From positions 434,001 to 498,000 of the forward strand of contig CAVYXV010000010.1 of assembly GCA_963772585.1 (NCBI GenBank): DNA of 64,000 bases, in the 5' to 3' direction. This document shows positions 35,154-42,857 of the stretch, in pieces. Both the position numbers and the translations under genes were made by a program. The notes below the pieces were generated by a model. It was not told the origin of the DNA. It searched no databases and saw nothing but the letters and a program-made list of their open reading frames with translations. The stretch's first letter is position 1. Each line of letters opens with the position of its first letter. This DNA comes from CAVVXN01 sp963772585 (GTDB taxonomy: Bacteria > Planctomycetota > PLA2 > JAEUHO01).

Positions 35154-36890
35154 ATGGCCCAGGCATCGCCCATGATCCAGCTCGAGGGGATCCCCGTTGC
35201 CGGGGGGTCACGGGTGGGCTGTGCCGTGCTCTACGAGGAGCACCCCGGCGTCGCCATCCCCCTCGTGCCCAGCGGCTCGCCCGAGGAGGAGCTCGCCCGC
35301 CTCGACGCCGCGCTGGCCGAGGCGCGGGCTGCCCTCGAACGGCTCCGCGAGTCGCTCGGCGGCGACACGAGCATCGGGGAGATCTTCCGGGCCCACGCCC
35401 TGATGCTCGAGGACGCCCGCCCGCGGATCGAAGAGGGGATCCGGCAGGGGCTGAGCGCGGAGCACGCCGTCTCCCGCGTGATGCACGCCTTCGCCCAGCG
35501 GTTCGCCGCCGCGAAGAATCCGATCTTCGAGCAACACCGCCGCGACGTGGTGGACCTCGAGCGGCGGGTTCTGCGGATCCTCGCCGGCGCCACTCGCGAG
35601 GTGACGCCCGAGGGCGACGGCGCCTCCCCGACCGTGGTCGTGGCCCGGGACCTCTCCCCGTCGCAGGTGGCCGCCCTGGAGGGGGAGGACGTGGCCGCGA
35701 TCGCCGTCGAGCAGGGGGGCGCCACGAGCCACACCGCCGTGATCGCGAAGTCGCTGGGCATCCCCTGCGTGCTGGGCGTGGTGGGGCTCACCGCCCACGT
35801 GAAGCCCGGCGACCGCATCTGGGTGGACGGATCCCGGGGGATGGTCGTCCTCCATCCCGACCCCGAAACGGTGGACCGGGCCCGGGGGATCGGCGAGCGG
35901 TACGAGCGCCTCGAGGCCGTGCTCCTCCGGGAGAGCCACCTGCCCGCCGAGACGCTCGACGGCCACCGCGTCACCTTGCTGGCGAACGTCGAGTACCCGA
36001 TGGACGTGAACGCCGGGATCGAGCGGGGCGCGAGCGGCGTGGGGCTGTACCGCACCGAGTTCCTCTACGACCCGGCCCAGGGGCTTCCCACGGAGGAAGA
36101 CCACCTGCGCGCCTACCGGGCGACCCTCCGCCGGATCGACGAGGGCCGCCTCACGATCCGCACCTTCGACTTCGGGGCCGACAAGGAGCGGCCGGGCGAG
36201 GGTCCGGTGGAGCCGAACCCGGCCATGGGGCTCCGGTCGCTCCGGTGGTGCTTCGCCCACCCGGAGGTGTTCCGGATCCAGCTCCGGGCCCTGCTGCGCG
36301 TGGCGGCGGAGGGGGACGTCCGGATCATGCTGCCGATGGTGGGCAGCGTGAGCGAGATCCGCCGGGCGAGGGCGATGCTCCGCCAGGCGGCCCGGGAGCT
36401 CGACGCGGAGGGGGTGGCCCACCGTCCCGATCCGCCGCTCGGGATCATGGTCGAGATCCCGGCCGCCGCGATCATCTCCGACGTCCTCGCCCCCGAGGTG
36501 GACTTCTTCTCCATTGGCACGAACGACCTCATTCAGTACGACCTGGCCGTGGACCGGGTCAACGCCAGCGTCGCCTCCCTGTTCCGACCCTCGCACCCGA
36601 GCGTCCTGCGACTGCTCCAGCTGACCATCCAGTCCGCGGAGGAGGCGGGCATCGGCCTGACCATGTGCGGGGAGATGGGGGGGCATTCGATCTACACCGC
36701 CCTCCTGCTCGGCATGGGGCTCCGCGCCTTCAGTCTTACGCCGGGCTACATCCCGCGGGTCCGGCGCCTCGTGCGCTCGATCACCCTGCGCGAAGCCCGC
36801 GCGCTGGCGGCCCAGTGCCTGAGGCTGAGGACCGCCCAGGAGATCCAGGACCTGCTCCAGGCCCGGATCCAGCCCGTCGGCGCCGGGTAG
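35154..36890 (+). CDS. ptsI: Phosphoenolpyruvate-protein phosphotransferase (enzyme I)
   Basis: 578 aa, full EI length without the GAF extension of PtsP. The swivelling domain carries the phosphorylated His193 in QGGATSHTAVIAKS. The PEP-binding barrel shows GVGLYRTEFLYD, FDFGADKERPGEG, RIMLPMVGSVSEI, GIMVEIPAA, FFSIGTNDLIQYDLAVDR and the catalytic Cys in LTMCGEMGGHSIY. It draws phosphate from PEP and gives it to HPr. No sugar permease is nearby, which supports a regulatory PTS. Confidence 0.97.
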   Translation: MAQASPMIQLEGIPVAGGSRVGCAVLYEEHPGVAIPLVPSGSPEEELARLDAALAEARAALERLRESLGGDTSIGEIFRAHALMLEDARPRIEEGIRQGLSAEHAVSRVMHAFAQRFAAAKNPIFEQHRRDVVDLERRVLRILAGATREVTPEGDGASPTVVVARDLSPSQVAALEGEDVAAIAVEQGGATSHTAVIAKSLGIPCVLGVVGLTAHVKPGDRIWVDGSRGMVVLHPDPETVDRARGIGERYERLEAVLLRESHLPAETLDGHRVTLLANVEYPMDVNAGIERGASGVGLYRTEFLYDPAQGLPTEEDHLRAYRATLRRIDEGRLTIRTFDFGADKERPGEGPVEPNPAMGLRSLRWCFAHPEVFRIQLRALLRVAAEGDVRIMLPMVGSVSEIRRARAMLRQAARELDAEGVAHRPDPPLGIMVEIPAAAIISDVLAPEVDFFSIGTNDLIQYDLAVDRVNASVASLFRPSHPSVLRLLQLTIQSAEEAGIGLTMCGEMGGHSIYTALLLGMGLRAFSLTPGYIPRVRRLVRSITLREARALAAQCLRLRTAQEIQDLLQARIQPVGAG

Positions 36891-37268
36891 CCCGGAGCGG
36901 ACCCGAAGGCGTCGAGCCCGGGGCTTCGGCCGGCTGCGGAGGCGCGGGGCGGCGTTGCTCGCCGCCACCGACCCGCGGCGGGGTCGGCTCGTCCTCGCCC
37001 CTTGCCTCGCGGCCCTGCCGACTATTGGAGGTCCGTTCAGGTCGGGGGGCTCCCTCGTTTCTCCCCGACCACGCCGGGCGGGGGCTCCCGCCCCCCCCCG
37101 ACGGGCCATCCCAGGCCGTATGGGTGGGGTCCGTCGCGTGGGGGAAACGCGCCGCGCCGTGTCGATTTCTGCCAACGCGGCGGCCTCGACGACTCAAGGT
37201 CGCGGCCTCGCGAGGCCGAAAGGGATCCCGTCGTGAGGTCCGCGGCGGGTCTCACCGGGGAGGCGCCC
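36891..37268. other. Intergenic region before pilM with inverted repeats
   Basis: No gene is seen in these 378 bp. Two hairpins are adjacent: GGTCGGGG/CCCCGACC (37040-37047 with 37063-37070) and GGGCGGG-GGCT-CCCGCCC (37076-37093), probably the end of the pts transcript. A perfect 16-bp palindrome, CGGCCTCGCGAGGCCG (37203-37218), lies 50 bp before the pilM start and could be an operator, though chance palindromes are common at this GC content. No sigma-54 -24/-12 site was found. Confidence 0.45.
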
Positions 37269-38300
37269 ATGCTCTTCCGTAGGATTCGGAGCCTGATCGG
37301 GCTCGATGTCGGCACCCGGGCCGTGAAGGCCGTGGAGCTGACCTGGAACGGCGGACCGGTGATCACCGGCTTCGGCTACGCCGAACTTCCGAGTCCGGAA
37401 GCGGTTCCCGAGACCGTCCACCACGTGCTCAAGGAGAACGACTTCCACTCCCGGAGCGTGGTCACGTCGGTCTCCGGCAAGGCCGTGATCGTGCGCTATC
37501 TCACGATGTACCGGATGAGCCCCGAGGACCTCCGCAACGCGATCCGCTTCGAGGCGGACAAGTACATCCCGTTCGACGTGGACGAAGTCGTCCTCGACTG
37601 CCAGCCCTTCGAGTCGGACGGGGTCGGCGACCTCGCCCCCAACGAGATGCGGGTGCTCCTCGTCGCCTGCAAGCGGGCCGTGATCGACGAGCAGCTGCGG
37701 ATCCTGGCGAGCGCCGGCCTCCACCCCGAGATCGTGGACGTGGACGTGTTCGCGCTGGGCAACGCCTTCGAGACGGCGATGCAGCGGGGCGGCGAGGCCG
37801 GGAACCGCGTGACCGCGCTGGTGGACGTGGGGGCCTCGAAGACGTGCGTGAACCTCGTCCGCGCCGGCACGTCGCTCTTCACCCGCGAGATCCACACGGG
37901 CGGCGACGGCTTCACGACCGCCATCGCGAACCGCCTCGGGCTGAAGTACTCCGAAGCGGAGTCGCTCAAGCAACGACCGGGACAGGAGGTCGATCGGGTT
38001 CGCGCGGCGGTCGCTCCGGCCATCGACGACCTCGCGGCCGAGATCCGGCTGTCGTTCGAGTACTTCGAGAACCAGTTCGACACGGGCATCGACGAGGCGC
38101 TCCTGTCGGGCGGCGGCAGCCGCCTGGTCGGGCTCTCCGACGACCTGGCCCGCATCTTCGACCGGCCCACGATGGCCTGGGACCCCACGGGGGACATGCC
38201 GATCGCCGCCGGCGCGGTGGACGTCGACCTGCTCAAGGAGCACGTGTCGGAGCTCGCCGTGTCCGTGGGGCTCGCTTCGCGTGTCAGGAGGAACGGCTGA
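37269..38300 (+). CDS. pilM: Type IV pilus assembly protein PilM
   Basis: 343 aa from ATG 37269, preceded by GGGGAGG. PilM is an actin-like cytoplasmic ATPase-fold protein that binds the N-terminus of PilN. IGLDVGTRAVKAVEL is the phosphate-1 loop; RMSPEDLRNAIRFEADKYIPF is the highly conserved SHS2-region helix; ALVDVGASKTCVNLV is phosphate-2 and EALLSGGGSRLVGL the adenosine motif. pilN starts 3 nt after its stop. Confidence 0.95.
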   Translation: MLFRRIRSLIGLDVGTRAVKAVELTWNGGPVITGFGYAELPSPEAVPETVHHVLKENDFHSRSVVTSVSGKAVIVRYLTMYRMSPEDLRNAIRFEADKYIPFDVDEVVLDCQPFESDGVGDLAPNEMRVLLVACKRAVIDEQLRILASAGLHPEIVDVDVFALGNAFETAMQRGGEAGNRVTALVDVGASKTCVNLVRAGTSLFTREIHTGGDGFTTAIANRLGLKYSEAESLKQRPGQEVDRVRAAVAPAIDDLAAEIRLSFEYFENQFDTGIDEALLSGGGSRLVGLSDDLARIFDRPTMAWDPTGDMPIAAGAVDVDLLKEHVSELAVSVGLASRVRRNG

Positions 38301-38303
38301 GCC

Positions 38304-39032
38304 ATGATCCAGATCAACCTTCTTCCCCCGGAGTACCGCCCGCGCACGGGCACGCCGGTCGCGCGATTCGTCGCGATTCTCCTGGGCGTGGTGATGATCG
38401 CGAGCGCGTCGGGCGCCTACGCCTATACCCACTTCATCGAGCTGAAGAACGTCCACGAGCTGCGCGACGTCAAGACCGAGGAGGCGCGCAGCAAGGAGGC
38501 GCAGCGCGACCGTTCGATGGCCCTGCAGCGCGAAATCGACCTTTACGAGAAGCGCCGCCACGCCATCCAGGACATCAACCGCACGCGCACGCTGTGGTCG
38601 CGGAAGCTCGACCAGTTCTACGACATCGTCACGAACCACAACAGCGATGAGACCTACAAGGTCTGGCTGGAGACGATCGAGGTTCCGCCGCAGCCGGCTC
38701 CCACGGCGAACGGGCGGGGCCGCCAGCGCAGCCGCCGGGGCGAGGTGGAGAACGGCGGGGCCTTCAAGTTCGACGGCCAGCTGGCCATGGACACCTCGTC
38801 CGAAGCGCCGGCCCTGTCGAGCGCGTTCTTCCGCGCGCTCACGGGTGACCCCGACGCCACGGGAGAGCGCACGGACTTCTTCCAGGACTTCATCCGGATC
38901 AACAACCCGAACATCTCGGTGGACCAGCAGCGGACCCCCGGCGCGGAGGACCTGGTTCCCCCCGTCGTGGGTTCCTTCCACTACGAGCTCCTGCTCGAGC
39001 CCCCGACCAAGTCGAAGCCGAACGGCCGGTAG
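38304..39032 (+). CDS. pilN: Type IV pilus assembly protein PilN
   Basis: 242 aa. It starts MIQINLLPPEYRPR, the N-terminal tail that docks into PilM. One membrane helix (about residues 22-42) and a periplasmic coiled coil (about 48-95) follow, then a ferredoxin-like region (LWSRKLDQFYDIV). The C-terminal extension (about 120-242) is longer than in well-known PilN and includes a Gly/Arg-rich loop. AGGAGGAA overlaps the pilM end as ribosome binding site. It bridges PilM and PilO. Confidence 0.92.
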   Translation: MIQINLLPPEYRPRTGTPVARFVAILLGVVMIASASGAYAYTHFIELKNVHELRDVKTEEARSKEAQRDRSMALQREIDLYEKRRHAIQDINRTRTLWSRKLDQFYDIVTNHNSDETYKVWLETIEVPPQPAPTANGRGRQRSRRGEVENGGAFKFDGQLAMDTSSEAPALSSAFFRALTGDPDATGERTDFFQDFIRINNPNISVDQQRTPGAEDLVPPVVGSFHYELLLEPPTKSKPNGR

Positions 39033-39047
39033 GCGGAGGAGACCACG

Positions 39048-40541
39048 GTGTCCAAGCTCAGTGAACGCCAACGTCTGATGGTGACGATCGCCGTGAGTGT
39101 CCTGCTCACCGGCGGGCTCCTGGGGCTGATCCTCAAGGACCGCTCGGAGATCGACCGGGTCCGGGAGGAGATCTCCTCGCTCGACCAGCGGATCCGCGGG
39201 GCGGATCAGGAGATCCTGAAGACGAAGGACCGGGAGGACAAGGTCCTCGTGTTCCGCGCCGTCGAGAACCGCGAGCTGGCCATCCTGCCCCGCACGCAGA
39301 TGATCGCGACCTTCCACAACGACCTGTCCACGTTCCTCGCTGAGGCGAACCTCCGGTTCTACGACCTCCCGGAGAGCAAGCCGCAGGAGAGCGGGCTGGC
39401 CAAGGGGATCTTCGTGACCCGCAACGCCCTGAAGTTCCAGGGCGACGCGGGCTCCACCCTGAAGTTCATCAACCGGATCGAGTCGGACCCGCGCCTCATC
39501 GCAGTCAAGGCGCTGAAGCTCGATGCGGGCGACCGACCGCGCGACGACACCGCCCAGCCGATCTACCACGACGTCGAGATGCAGCTCGAGACCTACTACT
39601 ACAACCCCGAGGCCGGCGCGGTCGAGCGCGTCCACATCCCCGGGGCGGAGGCGCGCCTCCAGCAGCCCGCGATCCGGGAGGCGATCGCCGCCTTCCAGCC
39701 CGAGCGCCCGGACACCTACGTCCTGAGGCCTTCCGCCAGCCGGCGCGACCCCCTCGTCGATCCCCGCAAGCCCGCCTCCACCACGGATGGCGACCCGGAC
39801 TACGAGGAGTTCCAGCGCCAGGAGGTCATCGTCTTCGACCTCGAGAAGCGCATGGACGACGTGGACGAGCTCGTGGAGCAGGAGATCGCCCTGGGCGACA
39901 TCTCGCAGCTGTTCCGCCGCGACCGGCTCGCGAGCCAGGTCGAGAAGCAGCTGAACGAGCTGCAGGCCCGGCTCGGCCAGGTGGACCAGAGCAAGGAGAT
40001 CTCCTTCCCGGAGCTGCTCCAGCGCGTGGCGAAGATCCGGGCGCGTGCCACGGAACTGAGCGGCCGCCGGCCGCCCCGGACACTGGTCGTCTCGGAGAGC
40101 CTCGCGAAGGACCGGCTCGAGGCGATCGAGGCCGTGCTCGACACGGGCGAGTACGCCCAGGTCGAGGTTCTCACGGCGGAGTGGTCGCAGTTCCTGCAGG
40201 GCAAGGAGATCGCCGTCGAGGCGAAGCCGGTGCTCGAGAAGATCGAGTTCCTACGCGTCCGCGCCAAGACCCTCTCCGAGTTCCACACCATCCCGATCCG
40301 CGTGACGGGCACGATCGTCAATCCGCACGACCGCGACCGCAGCGTGGCGCTCGTGAACGGAAAGCCGATGCACATCGGCGACACGCTCGCGGACAAGGAC
40401 GGGGTGATCCTCTCGGAGATCGAGCCGCAGGCCGTGCTCTTCTCCTTCCACGGAGAGTCGATCAAGGTGGAGCGCAAGGCCGGCGCCGGCCAGGAGAAGG
40501 CCCCCGCCCGCGACCGCCGCCGTCCGGGTCGCCGGAACTGA
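39048..40541 (+). CDS. pilO: PilO-like pilus alignment protein with a PilP/GspC-like C-terminal domain
   Basis: 497 aa, more than twice a normal PilO (about 200 aa). GTG 39048 follows GGAGGAG. One membrane helix (about 12-32), a coiled coil (about 35-70) and a ferredoxin-like fold (FHNDLSTFLAEANL to MQLETYYYNPEAG, about 85-190) match PilO. A middle helical part (about 235-400) is charged. The last 80 residues read IPIRVTGTIVNPHDRDRSVALVNG and LADKDGVILSEIEPQAVLFSF, like the small beta domain of PilP or GspC that binds the secretin. No separate pilP exists before pilQ, so a fusion of both functions is inferred. Confidence 0.75.
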   Translation: MSKLSERQRLMVTIAVSVLLTGGLLGLILKDRSEIDRVREEISSLDQRIRGADQEILKTKDREDKVLVFRAVENRELAILPRTQMIATFHNDLSTFLAEANLRFYDLPESKPQESGLAKGIFVTRNALKFQGDAGSTLKFINRIESDPRLIAVKALKLDAGDRPRDDTAQPIYHDVEMQLETYYYNPEAGAVERVHIPGAEARLQQPAIREAIAAFQPERPDTYVLRPSASRRDPLVDPRKPASTTDGDPDYEEFQRQEVIVFDLEKRMDDVDELVEQEIALGDISQLFRRDRLASQVEKQLNELQARLGQVDQSKEISFPELLQRVAKIRARATELSGRRPPRTLVVSESLAKDRLEAIEAVLDTGEYAQVEVLTAEWSQFLQGKEIAVEAKPVLEKIEFLRVRAKTLSEFHTIPIRVTGTIVNPHDRDRSVALVNGKPMHIGDTLADKDGVILSEIEPQAVLFSFHGESIKVERKAGAGQEKAPARDRRRPGRRN

Positions 40542-40833
40542 CGGTCCCCCTCCGCGCGCGGGGGGTGGGGCCCCCGTCGGATGGGCACAGCGGGCCGCGG
40601 CCAGGGCAGGGGCCAGGGCCCCGGTTGTCACCCCTTTGTCGCGGCCGGCTCGTGAATGTCTCCGGTCGGTCACGATCCGGTCTCCCGCCGGCTCATTTCG
40701 GTAGGTGCCCCGTTCAGAGCCGCCTTTCGCCCCTTGGACGGGGGGGAGCGGTCGGCTTTACTTGGCTCGGAGGACGACCGAACTCAGGAGGGCACGGAGC
40801 GGCACGCGTCGTGTCCGTCGCGGGAGGAGGCCG
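40542..40833 (+). other. Intergenic region before pilQ
   Basis: 292 bp without a gene. It starts with a GC hairpin near 40546-40566 (CCC-T-CCGCG paired with CGCGG-G-GGG), suitable for ending pilMNO transcription. A TTGTCA hexamer (40625-40630) resembles a -35 box but lacks a well-spaced -10 partner. TTTACTT at 40755 is the most AT-rich point nearer the gene. The pilQ ribosome binding site is at its right end. Confidence 0.35.
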
Positions 40834-42789
40834 ATGTCACGGCATATGTATCGCACGTGCGCGTTCCTCGTCGGAATGCTGGTCCTGATCTTGATGCTCG
40901 GTGCGCCGAAGCGCGCGCAGGCCGATGAGGTGGTCGACCCGGACAGCTACCGGTCCTACGACATCGGCGACGGCACCGTGACCCTCGACGTCGAGGACGC
41001 GGTGTTCGGGCAGGTCGTGCGCGAGCGCATCCAGCCGCGTACGCGGGTGAACATCATCGTGGCGCCCGAGGCGGCGGAACAGCGCGTCTCGCTGCGCGTC
41101 GTGGATCTCCACTGGGTCCAGGCGCTCGACGCCATGGTCGAGAAGATCGGCGGCGTGATGGTCCGACGCGCGCCGAACCTCCTCAGGATCGAACGCCCCG
41201 AGCCCGTGACGATGGACTTCACGGACGAGGACATCAAGAAGGTCATCATGCTCATCGCGGGCTACTCCTCCGCGAGCGTGATCGTTCAGGAGGACGTGCA
41301 GGGCACGATCAGCCTGAACCTGCACGAGGTGCCGTGGCGATCGGCGCTCGAGCAGGTCGTACGCACCGCCGGCTACGCCGTGGTGACGGAGGACTACGGC
41401 GTCCTGCGCGTGGTGCCGGTCACCATGCTCGACCTCGAGTCCGGCTACTACCGATTCCGTTACATGCGTCCCCCGGCGCCGTACAAGGGCGTCATCACCG
41501 GCGACGCGGGCGGCGGCGGGAGCGAGGGCGGCCAGAGCGCGGCGGCCATCATCCAGAGCAACGTCTACGTGCCGTCGGACAACCCGACCGAGCTCGAGCA
41601 GAACTTCCCGATCATCGAGGCGCTGCGCCAGGTCGTCGCGGCCGAGAACGGCGAGGTGAAGTACATCGCGTCCCAGAACGCGATCATCTACAGCGGTACG
41701 CGGCCCAAGCTCGACCAGCTGCGCTCGATGCTCCGCGAGCTCGACGTCGAGCCCCCGCAGGTCTTCATCGACATGAACTTCGTGATCACGTCGAACGAGG
41801 ACGCGCTCAACCTGGGCCTGAACGCCGGCAACAGCGGCATCGCCGTCGGCTTCAGCGGCGCCGACATCCTCCACATGCTGCCTTTCAACGCCGGGGGCGG
41901 CACGGGGGACGTGGCCGAGGCGATCAGCGGCACGCCGTTCCCGTCGCCCGCCGGTAGCTCGTTCAACTACGGGCGCCTGACCACGAGCCAGACGAGCGTG
42001 ATGTTCCAGGCGCTGCAGCGGGACACCACGACGCGCATCGTGCAGGCACCAAAGCTCCTGGCCCTGGACAACCAGGAGGCCACGATCTTCATCGGCGAGT
42101 CGGTCCGCTACGCCCGGTCCACGGCGGCGACGAACCAGAACGGCGGCCTCGCGTTCGCCATCGAGGAAGACCCGAACAGCCCGGTCAACGTCGGCTTCCA
42201 ACTCCTCGTCATCCCGAACGTCATTCGGGGCGAGGGCAAGATCATGATGACGGTGATCCCGCAGCGCCGGGCCCTGAACGGCACGACGAGCCCGATCATC
42301 GGCTTCGACCGCTACGAGGTGTCCGGACAGACGATCGACCTGCCGCGCGTCCAGTCGTCCACGCTCAAGACCGCCATGATCCTGGGCGACGGCGAGACGG
42401 CGGTGATCGGGGGCCTCCTCGAGGACCAGGATCGCGAGAGCGTCGACAACCTGCCGCTGCTCGGCGACCTGCCTCTCATCGGGATGCTCTTCCAGGGGCG
42501 CTCGACGACGCGGGCCAAGTCGCACCTGCTGATCACCATCACGCCGCGGATCCTGAAGGGAAGCGACGCCGCGAACTGCACGATCTCCCAGGAACTGGTC
42601 GGCCGCAGCGCGTCCGTGGCCACGGAGTGGAGCGACCTCTACGGCGAGAGCGTGTCCAACTTCCCCTGCGCGCCCTGCGCGCCGCGGTGGCGGCCCTGCC
42701 CGCCCAGGGCGCCCGTGGGCGTCGACTCGGGTCGGCCGGGGACGATGCCGCCGCCGGCGGGCGCCATGCGCGTGGCCCCCGCCCGTTGA
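40834..42789 (+). CDS. pilQ: Type IV pilus secretin PilQ
   Basis: 651 aa from ATG 40834 with GGAGGAGG 4 nt upstream. A signal peptide (residues 1-31, ending AQA) is followed by secretin/TonB-short and N domains (DEDIKKVIMLIAGYSSASVIVQ, about 130-150) that line the periplasmic vestibule. The secretin core shows QVFIDMNFVITSN, VMFQALQRDTTTRIVQAPKLL, AVIGGLLEDQDRESVDNLPLLG and a SHLLITITPRIL lip. The C-terminal 70 residues are Pro/Cys-rich (CAPCAPRWRPCPPRAPVG), which is unusual and might form disulfides. The protein builds the outer-membrane pore for pilus extrusion. Confidence 0.95.
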   Translation: MSRHMYRTCAFLVGMLVLILMLGAPKRAQADEVVDPDSYRSYDIGDGTVTLDVEDAVFGQVVRERIQPRTRVNIIVAPEAAEQRVSLRVVDLHWVQALDAMVEKIGGVMVRRAPNLLRIERPEPVTMDFTDEDIKKVIMLIAGYSSASVIVQEDVQGTISLNLHEVPWRSALEQVVRTAGYAVVTEDYGVLRVVPVTMLDLESGYYRFRYMRPPAPYKGVITGDAGGGGSEGGQSAAAIIQSNVYVPSDNPTELEQNFPIIEALRQVVAAENGEVKYIASQNAIIYSGTRPKLDQLRSMLRELDVEPPQVFIDMNFVITSNEDALNLGLNAGNSGIAVGFSGADILHMLPFNAGGGTGDVAEAISGTPFPSPAGSSFNYGRLTTSQTSVMFQALQRDTTTRIVQAPKLLALDNQEATIFIGESVRYARSTAATNQNGGLAFAIEEDPNSPVNVGFQLLVIPNVIRGEGKIMMTVIPQRRALNGTTSPIIGFDRYEVSGQTIDLPRVQSSTLKTAMILGDGETAVIGGLLEDQDRESVDNLPLLGDLPLIGMLFQGRSTTRAKSHLLITITPRILKGSDAANCTISQELVGRSASVATEWSDLYGESVSNFPCAPCAPRWRPCPPRAPVGVDSGRPGTMPPPAGAMRVAPAR

Positions 42790-42845
42790 CGCGAGGATCC
42801 GCACCGGCCGCCCGAGGCCGGACTATCGCTTCCACTTGCGAGTGG

Positions 42846-42851
42846 TAGCCT
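42846..42851 (+). promoter_or_regulatory. -10-like element TAGCCT of the RNase E/G gene
   Basis: TAGCCT ends 6 nt before the ATG at 42858, with no Shine-Dalgarno sequence, consistent with leaderless transcription. Confidence 0.35.
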
Positions 42852-42857
42852 CCTCGC

